Source: an uncultured bacterium | GTDB lineage: Bacteria > Bacillota > Clostridia > Lachnospirales > Lachnospiraceae | Reading direction: 5' to 3' | DNA: 32,869 bases | Assembly (NCBI GenBank): GCA_947381965.1 | Contig: CANCXX010000047.1 | Location: forward strand, 1-32,869 | Shown here: positions 8,056 to 17,259 of the stretch, in pieces | How positions within the stretch are numbered: the stretch's first letter is position 1 | How the letters are laid out: each line of letters opens with the position of its first letter | Program-made: the position numbers and the translations under genes | Notes under the pieces: model-generated | The model's database searches: none | Told to the model about the DNA's origin: nothing | Seen by the model: only the letters and a program-made list of their open reading frames with translations

Positions 8056-9578
8056 TAAATCTGTTGCTGAATTTAGTATTTGAGAAAGAGATAGGCAGTA
8101 GCATTGTAAAAGAAATAAAAGAAAGAGTATCTCCGGATCACTTTTATATGGTTGTTGGGGATACGAAAGAACTTTCCATTTTTGAAAAACTGGGAGACTG
8201 TATTTTGCGGGATAATGCGTACAGAGGTATTTATGATGACCGGCTGGAACTGGAGGAGAATATACCTATTGACGATTCACTGCTTCAGTTTATGAACCAG
8301 CACAGCCTGGAGATCATGCACCAGCAAAGGAGATTTGAACATTATCCGGTTGAGGAAGTTGACGAGTCATGGAACAGTCATTATACAATTTATATGCACA
8401 ATTTGTTTTTTTGGTATAATTTTTTAATAAAGAAACAGATAACCCATGTTTTTCTGTCTTTGATTCCTCATGAGGGGTATGATATAACGATATATTATTT
8501 ATGCAGGTATCTGAATATACAACTTCAAATGGTTCACAGCAGCATTATTCCATTTAGAAGATTTCCATTAAAAGATATTCTGGATATTGAACCTGTGATA
8601 AAAGAAGAATATGAAACGCTTCTGGCAAAATATAAGGAGTCTGATATTTCAGACATACCGCTGGAAGGCAAAACCATAGAAGTATTTGAACGCTGGTCAT
8701 CCCTTGAGCCTGACAAAATGAAGCCCTGGTATATGAGAGTTAATCCCTTTAAGAGAAGGCTGCGGCAGAGGTTTTTTGAAACCAATATTTTCAGAATCTG
8801 GAGAGGAATGCTTGGGGAGGATTATGTAAAGTATGGGCTTAGCGGTGCGTTTATAAAAGCAGCCTTTGGAAAATTTCCACAACTTATGGCTATGATTCCG
8901 GTGGCATTTAAAAGATGGCGGTTTGTACTGCCCATAAAGAGAAAAAGCATCCGGCTGAATGCTTTTTATGAGTCATTGGCCCAACTGCCTAAGGAGGGGG
9001 AGCAGTATATTTACTTTCCGCTTCATTACCAGCCGGAGGCCACTTCCAACCCTATGGGAGGAGATATGTATGCGGACCAGATCCTTGCGCTGAACATATT
9101 AAGTCAGGCTTTGCCGAAGCATATGAAAATATATGTGAAATCCCACCCGGAGCAGCTGGCCTTAATGATAACAAAAGAGTATTATAAGGATATGGCCAGA
9201 ATTCCAAGGGTTCATCTGATGAAAAAAGAATGCAGCACCTTTGACCTGATGAAAAATGCGGTAGCAGTATCTACCCTGACTGGTACGGCCATATGGGAAT
9301 GCCAGTTTTTTGGCATACCGGCCATTGTATTTGGTTATTCTTTAAAAAATCCTGCACCTTTATCCTATCCTGTAAGGACAGTGGAAGACTGTAAAAAGGC
9401 GATTGGAAAAATTCTGGACAAAGGTGTGGAAGATAAAACCAGGGAGCTGAAAATATACACAAAAGCAATGCACAATATCTCTTTTCCAATTGAAGAAAGG
9501 GAAAAAGTGCTGCCTGGGCTTATCAGTAACTTTATTGCAGGGAAAGATAATGTTTTAGAAGGAATAGAACATTGCTGA
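8052..9578 (+). CDS. Capsule-synthesis-like GT-B protein
   Basis: Predicted 508-aa soluble protein starting at GTG 8052, which shares four bases (GTGA) with the stop of the ABC exporter, indicating translational coupling. The C-terminal half has F-P-L-H-Y-Q-P-E, then K-S-H-P-E-Q (His365), then a T-G-T-A-I-W-E turn. These motifs recall the capsule-synthesis (KpsC/KpsS) group of Kdo transferases and other GT-B surface-glycan enzymes. No Kdo synthesis genes are present here, so another donor is likely. The N-terminal 280 residues are not recognisable and contain a basic stretch around 215-300 that could contact the membrane. Function as a glycosyltransferase is probable, the sugar unknown. Confidence 0.55.
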   Translation: MINLLLNLVFEKEIGSSIVKEIKERVSPDHFYMVVGDTKELSIFEKLGDCILRDNAYRGIYDDRLELEENIPIDDSLLQFMNQHSLEIMHQQRRFEHYPVEEVDESWNSHYTIYMHNLFFWYNFLIKKQITHVFLSLIPHEGYDITIYYLCRYLNIQLQMVHSSIIPFRRFPLKDILDIEPVIKEEYETLLAKYKESDISDIPLEGKTIEVFERWSSLEPDKMKPWYMRVNPFKRRLRQRFFETNIFRIWRGMLGEDYVKYGLSGAFIKAAFGKFPQLMAMIPVAFKRWRFVLPIKRKSIRLNAFYESLAQLPKEGEQYIYFPLHYQPEATSNPMGGDMYADQILALNILSQALPKHMKIYVKSHPEQLALMITKEYYKDMARIPRVHLMKKECSTFDLMKNAVAVSTLTGTAIWECQFFGIPAIVFGYSLKNPAPLSYPVRTVEDCKKAIGKILDKGVEDKTRELKIYTKAMHNISFPIEEREKVLPGLISNFIAGKDNVLEGIEHC

Positions 9579-9628
9579 CCGGATATTAGGATGGCAAATA
9601 TCATGAAACAATAACGGAGGCCGTATAA

Positions 9629-10438
9629 ATGCAGGATCACACCAACGATAAACAGTTCTGGAATAATTATGTCACCTACTGGGAGACAAAGGTACAGCAG
9701 GCAAATGAGGAAGAAAACCCAAAGGATAAAACCAATGACGACGGCATTCTGGAAACCTATTTTAAAAAACTGAGAGTAAACAGTAAGGATCAGGTACTGG
9801 ATTATGGGTGCGGGTCAGGAAGATTATACCCCATTTATAAAAAGATGGTAAACAGCAGTGTATGTAACTACACAGGAATTGACATTTCCGGCGTTAGTCT
9901 GGAACATGCCCAAGGTAAGAACCCGGATCTTGAAGTAAATAAAAACTTATTTGAATTTAATGGGAGAGAGATCCCCTTTGCAGATGAAACATTTGATAAA
10001 ATAAATTGTTTTGGTGTGTTTGATGCCTGCAGTCAGGAAATGGTTCTTGGAGAATTATTACGGGCGCTCAAGCAAGGCGGGCTTTTATTGCTGACAGGAA
10101 AAAATTACAAATACTGCAGCGAGGATGAAGAAGCGAAAATTGCTGAAGTGAATGCAAGAAAAAAGGAACATCCCAATTATTTTACAGATGCGGCATCGCT
10201 TATTGGTCAGCTGCCTGAGCATAATGCGGAAGTAGTGGAAGCCTGTTTTTTCAGAAAAAGAGGGGACTTTCCTAAAGACAGATACATGGATGAGATGCCG
10301 GAAACGTTTTATGAGTGGGCATTAATTATACGAAAAACCGGACAATATCAAAAGAAGGAATTCACAAAATTCAGTGATAAATTCTCTGAAAATTGTAAAG
10401 AAGAGCTGAAAGCAAATCAGCTGGCAGCGCAGGAATAA
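9629..10438 (+). CDS. Class I SAM-dependent methyltransferase
   Basis: Predicted 269-aa soluble enzyme. Motif I is clear: V-L-D-Y-G-C-G-S-G at residues 56-64, followed by the acidic ribose-binding strand Y-T-G-I-D-I-S about 25 residues later and a post-motif strand around C-F-G-V-F-D. This is the Rossmann-like methyltransferase fold of the methyltransferase-11/25 type. In this cluster it probably O- or N-methylates a sugar or caps a glycan chain; nothing in the sequence fixes the substrate. The start at ATG 9629 has a good GGAGG at 9616-9620. A 50-base gap separates it from the upstream gene and about 100 bases from the next, with no convincing promoter. Confidence 0.82.
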   Translation: MQDHTNDKQFWNNYVTYWETKVQQANEEENPKDKTNDDGILETYFKKLRVNSKDQVLDYGCGSGRLYPIYKKMVNSSVCNYTGIDISGVSLEHAQGKNPDLEVNKNLFEFNGREIPFADETFDKINCFGVFDACSQEMVLGELLRALKQGGLLLLTGKNYKYCSEDEEAKIAEVNARKKEHPNYFTDAASLIGQLPEHNAEVVEACFFRKRGDFPKDRYMDEMPETFYEWALIIRKTGQYQKKEFTKFSDKFSENCKEELKANQLAAQE

Positions 10439-10540
10439 TATGGCAGCTTTTAAGCTTTGCGGTGCAGGATTGCACACAGAGTCGGGCTTAAAGTCAGATA
10501 GCTATGGGCTGTGAAAAGGCCCTCCGGCATGGAGATTAAA

Positions 10541-11518
10541 ATGAAAAAAATCAGTGTTTTGATACCGTGTTTTAATGAAGTGGATAATGTGGAACCTATG
10601 AGCTTTGCAGTTGTCAATGTGCTGACGGAAGCTTTAAGTCAGTATGACTATGAACTTTTATTTATAGATAATTGCTCCACAGACGGAACACGGGAAAAGC
10701 TGGAAGAGATTTGTGCCAAAAATAAAAAGATCAAGGCAATATTTAATGTGACTAACTTTGGTCAGTTTAATTCGCCCTTTTATGGCATGTGCCAGACCAC
10801 AGGCGACTGTACCATATCCATGTGCTGTGATTTTCAGGACCCGGTGGAGCTTCTTCCTGAATTTGTGGAGGAGTGGGAAAAGGGCCATAAAATTGTAAGC
10901 GGAATTAAGACAAGCAGTAAGGAAAATCCGGTTATTTATTTTTTGCGGAGCATGTATTATAAGTTAATCAGAAACATGTCGGATACTCAGCTGATTGAAC
11001 ACTTTACAGGATTTGGACTGTATGATAAAACCTTTATTAACCTTTTGCGGGAGCTGGATGATCCGATCCCTTTTTTAAGGGGAATAGTGGCGGAATACGG
11101 TCATGGATTTAACCGGATGGAGATAGAGTATGAACAGGCAAAGCGCAGAGCAGGAAAGACCCATAATAATTTTTACAGTCTGTATGATGCGGCAATGTTA
11201 AGCATTACATCTTATACCAAAGTGGGACTCCGTCTTGCAACGCTGTTGGGATTTTTGTCTTCCGGTATCAGTCTTTTGATTGCGCTTATTTATCTGGTTA
11301 TGAAGCTGATTAACTGGAACGATTTCCAGGCAGGGAATACGCCGCTGATTCTGGGGGTTTATGTGATTGGGTCAGTGCAGCTGTTTTTTATTGGACTTTT
11401 GGGAGAATATATTTTGAATATCAATACCAGGGTGATACACAGGCCGTTGGTGGTGGAGGAGAAGAGGATTAACTTTGGCAGTGACCTGGGAGGGCAGGAA
11501 CAAAGTGAGCAGAATTAG
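10541..11518 (+). CDS. Polyprenyl-phosphate glycosyltransferase, DPM1/GtrB-like GT2
   Basis: Predicted 325-aa protein with an N-terminal GT2 catalytic domain (I-S-V-L-I-P-C-F-N-E, then D-F-Q-D at 97-100 as metal site) and two C-terminal membrane helices (about 229-255 and 268-293) ending in G-E-Y-I and a basic tail with R-P-L-V-V. This layout is that of dolichol/undecaprenyl-phosphate sugar synthases such as GtrB and ArnC, which make a polyprenyl-phosphate monosaccharide donor used by GT-C enzymes outside the cell. A GT-C-like protein occurs at 21959, so the two may work together. ATG 10541 is preferred because GGAG lies at 10531-10534; GTG 10511 would add ten residues. Its 3' end overlaps the next gene by 14 bases. 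Confidence 0.82.
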   Translation: MKKISVLIPCFNEVDNVEPMSFAVVNVLTEALSQYDYELLFIDNCSTDGTREKLEEICAKNKKIKAIFNVTNFGQFNSPFYGMCQTTGDCTISMCCDFQDPVELLPEFVEEWEKGHKIVSGIKTSSKENPVIYFLRSMYYKLIRNMSDTQLIEHFTGFGLYDKTFINLLRELDDPIPFLRGIVAEYGHGFNRMEIEYEQAKRRAGKTHNNFYSLYDAAMLSITSYTKVGLRLATLLGFLSSGISLLIALIYLVMKLINWNDFQAGNTPLILGVYVIGSVQLFFIGLLGEYILNINTRVIHRPLVVEEKRINFGSDLGGQEQSEQN

Positions 11519-12485
11519 TGTAATTGTTCCTGTGTATAATACAGAAAAGTATCTGGGCAGGTGTATTGAGAGTGTACAAAAACAGACATTTAAGGATTGG
11601 GAGTTGATTCTGGTAGATGACGGCTCTGACGATGGAAGTGGAAGTATTTGCGATAGGTATGGCAAAGGGGATGGACGGATAAAAGTATTTCATAATCAGA
11701 ATCAGGGACCGGCAGCTTCCAGAGAAGCAGGCATAAAACAGGCATCGGGAGAAAGAATTATGTTTGTGGATTCTGATGACTGGCTGGATGAAAATATGCT
11801 GAAGCTTATGGATGAACAGATGAATATATCTGGTGCGAATATGGTATGCTGTATTTTTAAAGATATAGATGATGCAGGCAGAATATCCCATCCCCAGATG
11901 TTTAAAGAAAACTGTATTGACTGTCAGACCGCACAGGAGTGTATGTATCAGATACATCATACACGGTATCTGACAGGATCCCCCTGCACAAAACTGTTTC
12001 GGAAAGAGTTGTTTGATGAAGTTGACTTTTGCAGTAATGTGACAATTGGAGAAGACTATTCCATGATTGTGCAGCTTGCAGAAAAAGCGGAAAGCGTCAG
12101 GATTCTTCCCTGGGAATTGTATTTTCGCTATGTGAGAAAGGGCAGTATTTCCCACGGGGGATTTTCGGAACGGCATAAACAGGCCTTTGATAATTATATG
12201 AAGGTACGGATGATGCTTATAAGGAAATATCCGGATCTGGCATCTGATATCATAGCATTTCATACAGAATATGAAATGGCAGTCATTACGGCCATGTGCA
12301 GAAATGATAAGTATGATAAAGAAGTAATTGGAAAACTAAAGGCGGATTTGCGGGAGAATATGAGAAATACATTAGGAAACGAAAAAATTCCGCTTTATAT
12401 GAAAGGATGTGCTGTGATGATTGCCTATGTACATCCGGTGTTTATTTTTTTGTTTCGTATATTATATCATTTGACAGGCAGATAG
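11505..12485 (+). CDS. GT2 family glycosyltransferase
   Basis: Predicted 326-aa GT-A fold glycosyltransferase: I-S-V-I-V-P-V-Y-N at the start, V-D-D-G-S-D-D-G as first nucleotide-binding loop, and D-S-D-D at residues 89-92 as metal site. A hydrophobic C-terminal segment (roughly the last 30 residues) may anchor it to the membrane. GTG 11505 is taken as start because AGGA at 11496-11499 precedes it and the first strand begins four residues later; a TTG at 11475 would extend it further into the upstream gene. It overlaps the GtrB-like gene, so the two are probably translated together. It resembles capsular transferases of the EpsJ/WcaA type; the sugar is unknown. Confidence 0.86.
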   Translation: MSRISVIVPVYNTEKYLGRCIESVQKQTFKDWELILVDDGSDDGSGSICDRYGKGDGRIKVFHNQNQGPAASREAGIKQASGERIMFVDSDDWLDENMLKLMDEQMNISGANMVCCIFKDIDDAGRISHPQMFKENCIDCQTAQECMYQIHHTRYLTGSPCTKLFRKELFDEVDFCSNVTIGEDYSMIVQLAEKAESVRILPWELYFRYVRKGSISHGGFSERHKQAFDNYMKVRMMLIRKYPDLASDIIAFHTEYEMAVITAMCRNDKYDKEVIGKLKADLRENMRNTLGNEKIPLYMKGCAVMIAYVHPVFIFLFRILYHLTGR

Positions 12486-12543
12486 TGCGCAGGGGATTTG
12501 ATTATAGCTGTAGTGTTACAGGTAAGCATATAGTAAGGAGGGC

Positions 12544-13314
12544 ATGCCCTTTGGCGTGTTTGGGAGTTTGAAAATTTCTGTTGTGACAGTATGTTTGAAT
12601 GCGGTTTTAACAATTGAAAAAACGATACAGTCTGTAATTTGCCAGGATTATAAGGATATGGAATATATAATAATTGATGGACAGTCTGTTGATGGAACAT
12701 TGGAAGTTATACGGAAATATAAAAGCATAAATGGGGTTAAAATAATTACAGAAAAAGATACTGGCTTATACAATGCCATGAATAAGGGAATTGATGTTTG
12801 CTCTGGAGATTATGTTGTATTTTTGAACAGTGGGGATGTACTTATTGATAGCGAAGTGCTTTCGAAGATTGCAGGCCAGATTGAGGAAAAAACAATAAAT
12901 GGAAAGACAGCAGGGCTGGTTTATGGAAATGTGATTAAAATATATGAATGTGGGAGCAGGATGGAGAAATATCCTGGGAGATATACAGTGTTTAAGCTGT
13001 TGATGATGGGGAAAATGCCCTGCCATCAGGCAATCTTTACAAAGCTTGATGTTCTTCGTAAATATCGATTTGATGAGTCTTACAAAATTTGTGCGGATTT
13101 TGATTTTTTGTTGCGGTGTCTGCATGACCGTATCAGGATGGAATATATTGATGTTGACGTCAGTAAAGTGGATTGTGTGATGGGCATTAGCTCCCAGAAG
13201 GCAAATTTGGATAGAATGCGGGCGGAGGATGACAGGAGTATAAAAAGGTATTATCCGGTCTGTTATTTGTTAATGTGGCCTGTGAAAAGAGTGGTTCGGA
13301 GAATTGCAAGATGA
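12544..13314 (+). CDS. GT2 family glycosyltransferase, WcaA-like
   Basis: Predicted 256-aa short GT2: K-I-S-V-V-T-V-C-L-N-A, then I-I-D-G-Q-S-V-D-G-T and a metal-site variant N-S-G-D (Asp98). The I-I-D-G-x-S-x-D-G-T loop with the N-S-G-D site is known from many short glycosyltransferases of O-antigen and capsule clusters. The start is uncertain. AAGGAGGG at 12535-12542 is only one base from ATG 12544; GTG 12556 or TTG 12568 in the same frame would give better spacing or a start right at the first strand. The stop overlaps the ATG of the next gene by four bases (ATGA). Confidence 0.83.
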   Translation: MPFGVFGSLKISVVTVCLNAVLTIEKTIQSVICQDYKDMEYIIIDGQSVDGTLEVIRKYKSINGVKIITEKDTGLYNAMNKGIDVCSGDYVVFLNSGDVLIDSEVLSKIAGQIEEKTINGKTAGLVYGNVIKIYECGSRMEKYPGRYTVFKLLMMGKMPCHQAIFTKLDVLRKYRFDESYKICADFDFLLRCLHDRIRMEYIDVDVSKVDCVMGISSQKANLDRMRAEDDRSIKRYYPVCYLLMWPVKRVVRRIAR

Positions 13315-14531
13315 TGCAGATAATAGAAAAATTTCTTGTACAGGTAGTATCGGCTGTAGATATTGCAATTATCAGAGTATGTAATAGAAAAGAGCGGAAT
13401 GACAGAGAGAATATTATATTAGTTCGCCTGGATGCAATTGGGGATTTTGTTATGTGGCTGGACTCTGCAAAAGAGTTTAAAAAACAGAACAGACAAAAAG
13501 TCATACTTATATGTAACCAGGTATGTTATGATATAGCCATAAGTACAGGATATTTTGATAAGGTAATTGGTATTGACTATGGAAAGCTCAGGCGTACTTC
13601 ACAAATAAGATACCGCTGGTCTATCCATAAAAGGTTAAAAAATATAAAAGCAGCTCAGGCGATACAATGTACTTATTCTAAAGAAATATTTTCCGATATG
13701 GTTATGTCTGCCATATCTGCAAGAGAAAAAATCACAATTGATTCTCCACAGATTATTGCTTCACGGTGGACCTATAAAATGGCACTGCCTATTTATCAGA
13801 AGGTGATAAAAACACCAAAGGACCATGTAATGGAAATACGCCGAAATGCTATTTTTACAGGAAAAATACTGCAAAGAGAGGTTAAGTGCGATGTGCCGGA
13901 ACTAAGAGAAAATAAAACGGCACAAGAAAAAGTTCCAAAGGAAGCATATTATGTATTATTTCCCGGAGCAAGCGAAAGGGAAAGAATGTGGCCAATAGAG
14001 CGTTTTGCACAGCTGGCAGAAAAGCTATATAATGAAGAGCGGTATAAGAATTTAAAGTGTTGCATCTGTGGAAGTCAGGGAGAAGTAAATTTATATAAAT
14101 TATTTATTAAAATGTTTAAATACCCCAATATGGTGATTAACAAAATGGGAAACACTTCTTTGACAGAGCTGATAGAAATTATTCGGGGCGCAAAGTTTAT
14201 TATTACGAATGATACCAGTGCGGTCCACTTTTCTGCCGCAGTTAATACGCCGGCAATATGTATCTGGGGGCCATGGGAATATGGAAGATTTTTGCCATAT
14301 GACGTGGAATCGGTGAAAGAAAAACATCTTCCAATATTGTGCTGGAAGGATATGGAATGCAGGAACTGTTTGCTGGATAAGCTGGAGAAAACACGGGAGT
14401 GTGAAAACCATATAGTGAGAGATGGCGTTAGAAAATGCATAGATTTGGTTACCGTTGAAGATGTTTTAAGCACATTATCTTCGTGTATATCTAAGACCTA
14501 CTGTAAAAAGGAAAAGAAAAATGAATATTGA
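13311..14531 (+). CDS. GT9 glycosyltransferase, heptosyltransferase-like
   Basis: Predicted 406-aa protein of the GT9/heptosyltransferase fold. After a 33-residue N-terminal extension comes I-L-V-R-L-D-A-I-G-D (Asp45), the family's N-terminal catalytic loop; the C-terminal half has F-P-G-A-S near residue 215 and T-N-D-T-S-A-V-H-F, the donor-binding turn. A Cys-rich stretch follows near the C-terminus. GT9 enzymes use ADP-heptose in lipopolysaccharide cores. The next gene, overlapping by 11 bases, encodes HldE, which makes the ADP-heptose precursor, so a heptose donor is likely here. ATG 13311 overlaps the previous stop (ATGA) with GGAG at 13298-13301; a longer frame from GTG 13275 lacks support. 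Confidence 0.85.
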   Translation: MMQIIEKFLVQVVSAVDIAIIRVCNRKERNDRENIILVRLDAIGDFVMWLDSAKEFKKQNRQKVILICNQVCYDIAISTGYFDKVIGIDYGKLRRTSQIRYRWSIHKRLKNIKAAQAIQCTYSKEIFSDMVMSAISAREKITIDSPQIIASRWTYKMALPIYQKVIKTPKDHVMEIRRNAIFTGKILQREVKCDVPELRENKTAQEKVPKEAYYVLFPGASERERMWPIERFAQLAEKLYNEERYKNLKCCICGSQGEVNLYKLFIKMFKYPNMVINKMGNTSLTELIEIIRGAKFIITNDTSAVHFSAAVNTPAICIWGPWEYGRFLPYDVESVKEKHLPILCWKDMECRNCLLDKLEKTRECENHIVRDGVRKCIDLVTVEDVLSTLSSCISKTYCKKEKKNEY

Positions 14532-15963
14532 TTTTTTATACAATATAGGTAAAAAAAAGATTCTGGTATATGGAGATCTAATGATAGATTACTATATTGA
14601 TGGGACCGTATCCAGAATTTCCCCAGAAGCTCCGGTACCGGTTCTGAAGGTAACAGGGGAAAAATCCGGAATGGGGGGTGCAGGCAACGTGATTGACAAT
14701 TTGCTTGCGCTGGGGGCATTAATTAAAGTGATGGGATGTATTGGAGTAGATGATGGCGGAAAATGGATTGTAGAAAAGCTTTCAGCAATGGGAGTTGACA
14801 CTTCCTATCTGCGTCGGTTGGATAAAATTAAGACTATCAGGAAAACTCGGATAATTTCAAAAAACCAGCAGTATATTCGGCTGGATGAAGAAGAAATTCA
14901 AAACATTCCGGAAGATATAAGACAAGAATATCAGGAAAAGGCGGAAGATATTCTTGAAGGAATAGATGCAGTTATTATTTCGGACTATGGAAAGGGAAAT
15001 ATTGTACCAGAAGTAGCACAGAAACTGATTGAACTGTGCCATTTAAAAAAAATTCCCTGCATTATTGACCCTAAGGGAACAGACTATCAAAAATACAGAG
15101 GCGCTACTGTGTGTACACCGAATATGCAGGAGCTTGCCCTTGCTGCAGGAAGAACACTGACAACAGAAGAAGACATTAAGGAAGCAGCAGAAGAGTTAAG
15201 GCGAAATTGTCAATTCCAATATCTTGTACTTACACGTTCTGAAAAGGGGATGATGCTTTTTGAGGACGGAAATGTGAACACTTTATTTCCAACAAGGGCA
15301 AAGGAAGTTATTGATGTAACAGGGGCAGGGGATACAGTTGCTGCTATGCTTACACTTGCTTTTTGTGTGGGATATGATATAAAAGAAGCCTGTATTCTGG
15401 CAAACCTGGCGGCTTCAATTGTATGTTCAAAGTTTGGAGCGGCGCATTTAAGCCTGGATGAACTGTTGGACACCTTGTCATTAGGCGGATTTTTAAAAAG
15501 CAGCTCTGTTTTGGAAGCGATAGGATTTGTGGAAAAAGAAAAACGAAAGGGAAAGAAGATAGTTTTTACAAATGGCTGTTTTGACCTGCTTCACGCGGGA
15601 CATCTCTCTTCTTTTGAACAGGCCAGAAAAAAGGGAGATGTTCTGGTAGTTGCTGTAAACAGTGATAGTTCTATAAAACGGATTAAAGGTGATAAAAGAC
15701 CGATTATTACACAAAAGGACAGGATTGCCATGGTATCAGCATTGCGGTGTGTTGATCATGTGGTTTTAATGGAGGATGATACCCCAGAATATATTATCAG
15801 CCAGCTGCATCCGGATATTGTGGTAAAGGGAAAAGACTGGGAAAACAAATATATACCGGAAAGAGAATTAATAGAGTCATATGGTGGAAAATTGTGTTTT
15901 GCTGAAATGGAAGGCAGTTTGTCGACTACTAATATTGTGAACAGAATTTTGGAGAATCAGTAA
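14521..15963 (+). CDS. hldE: Bifunctional heptose-7-phosphate kinase / heptose-1-phosphate adenylyltransferase
   Basis: Predicted 480-aa HldE (RfaE). The N-terminal PfkB-type kinase (about 1-320) has R-I-S-P-E-A-P-V-P (32-40), a glycine-rich M-G-G-A-G-N and the catalytic G-A-G-D (268-271). The C-terminal nucleotidyltransferase (about 345-480) has G-C-F-D-L-L-H-A-G-H with the H-x-G-H at 358-361 and V-K-G-K-D-W (435-440). Length and domain order match the Gram-negative bifunctional enzyme, which phosphorylates D-glycero-D-manno-heptose 7-phosphate and later adenylates the 1-phosphate. GmhA, GmhB and the HldD epimerase are not in the window. The ATG overlaps the GT9 gene. All key residues are intact, so function is likely. 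An A8 run lies near its 5' end. Confidence 0.93.
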   Translation: MNIDFLYNIGKKKILVYGDLMIDYYIDGTVSRISPEAPVPVLKVTGEKSGMGGAGNVIDNLLALGALIKVMGCIGVDDGGKWIVEKLSAMGVDTSYLRRLDKIKTIRKTRIISKNQQYIRLDEEEIQNIPEDIRQEYQEKAEDILEGIDAVIISDYGKGNIVPEVAQKLIELCHLKKIPCIIDPKGTDYQKYRGATVCTPNMQELALAAGRTLTTEEDIKEAAEELRRNCQFQYLVLTRSEKGMMLFEDGNVNTLFPTRAKEVIDVTGAGDTVAAMLTLAFCVGYDIKEACILANLAASIVCSKFGAAHLSLDELLDTLSLGGFLKSSSVLEAIGFVEKEKRKGKKIVFTNGCFDLLHAGHLSSFEQARKKGDVLVVAVNSDSSIKRIKGDKRPIITQKDRIAMVSALRCVDHVVLMEDDTPEYIISQLHPDIVVKGKDWENKYIPERELIESYGGKLCFAEMEGSLSTTNIVNRILENQ

Positions 15964-17253
15964 ATGAAAATTGTGTTTGATGGCACTATTCTTGTAAATA
16001 TACTGGATAAATCGGCAAGCCGAAGCGGGGTGTTTTTCTCTATATATAACATTTTTCAGGAATTGCTGAAAAGAGAACAGTTTGAAATTTGTCTGTATTG
16101 TAATGATAATTTTCCGGAGCAGGTATTTTTGTTAAATAAAGTTGCAGGACAATTTTTCCCTGAATATGATTTATCTGTTTTAAATTACACAAACCTGCAT
16201 GATTTGTATTATAAAGTCTGGGAAATAAGAAAAAATTATAAAAAACATAAACGATATCTTTCATGGATGGTTGAAACGGTAAAAATGATTTTCCTCTGGG
16301 GAGTTATCAAAACAAAAAGTATTTTTTTGTCCGGAAAAAGATTTCAATGTACGGAAGTATACTTTACTCCCTTTTTAAGGGTGCCGCCTTATATCCATAG
16401 AATGAAACGGATAAGAAAATATGTATATTTGCATGATGTACTACCACTGTTATTTCCGGAATATTACCCCAATGTGCAGAAAAGAACCCACTGGTTTCCA
16501 CGACTTATCCGGTCATTAAACAAAAATGATTTTTATTTTACAAATTCGGTTTCAACAAAAAACGACTTTATTAAATATGTCGACAGGGTAGACGCAAGCA
16601 GATATGAAGTGGCTTATCTTGCCTGTTCCGAAAAGTTTAAACAGGATAAAACACATTTAACGGATATACTAAAAAAGTATGGACTGCCCACAGATAAAAA
16701 ATATGTTTTCAGCTTATGTATTCTTGATCCACGTAAGAATCTGATAAGAGCGGTAAGGACTTTTCTTCAATTTATAGAAAAAAATCACATTGAAGATATG
16801 GTCTATGTTCTGGGGGGCGCCCAGGTTGATGGTTTTCTGGAATTGCTTCAGGCAGAATTAAACAGAGATACAGAAACCGATCACAAGATTTTAAGAGCAG
16901 GGTATATTGATGATGATGATCTGGCGGCTTTATACAGCGGTGCAGAATGGTTTGTCTATACGTCCATGTATGAAGGCTTTGGCATGCCAGTGTTAGAAGC
17001 TATGAAGTGCGGATGCCCTGTGATTGTAAGTAATAACTCTTCTCTTCCGGAGGTAGTTGGGGATGCTGGCATTTTGCTAAACTGGGAAAGTGATACAGAG
17101 CATATAGCAGCTTACGAGAAGTATTATTATGATGAATCTTACAGATTGGAAAAGGCACGGCAGGGAATGGAGAGGGCTGGTTTGTTTACCTGGAAAAGAA
17201 CGGTTGATATTATAACAGACAGGATGATGAAAGATAAAAAGCAAGAGGTGTGA
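15964..17253 (+). CDS. GT4 family glycosyltransferase
   Basis: Predicted 429-aa retaining GT-B glycosyltransferase. The second domain carries the GT4 signature E-G-F-G-M-P-V-L-E, with the two donor-binding glutamates Glu337 and Glu345, preceded by Y-V-L-G-G-A and G-Y-I-D-D-D-D-L-A-A-L-Y-S-G-A. The first domain is basic, with a hydrophobic stretch near residues 100-115. The ATG follows the HldE stop directly; GGAG at 15951-15954 provides the ribosome binding site. The V-F-D-G-T opening resembles mannosyl- and rhamnosyltransferases of capsule clusters, but the donor cannot be assigned. Position just after the heptose genes makes it a candidate to extend the heptose residue. Confidence 0.87.
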   Translation: MKIVFDGTILVNILDKSASRSGVFFSIYNIFQELLKREQFEICLYCNDNFPEQVFLLNKVAGQFFPEYDLSVLNYTNLHDLYYKVWEIRKNYKKHKRYLSWMVETVKMIFLWGVIKTKSIFLSGKRFQCTEVYFTPFLRVPPYIHRMKRIRKYVYLHDVLPLLFPEYYPNVQKRTHWFPRLIRSLNKNDFYFTNSVSTKNDFIKYVDRVDASRYEVAYLACSEKFKQDKTHLTDILKKYGLPTDKKYVFSLCILDPRKNLIRAVRTFLQFIEKNHIEDMVYVLGGAQVDGFLELLQAELNRDTETDHKILRAGYIDDDDLAALYSGAEWFVYTSMYEGFGMPVLEAMKCGCPVIVSNNSSLPEVVGDAGILLNWESDTEHIAAYEKYYYDESYRLEKARQGMERAGLFTWKRTVDIITDRMMKDKKQEV

Positions 17254-17259
17254 TTTAAG

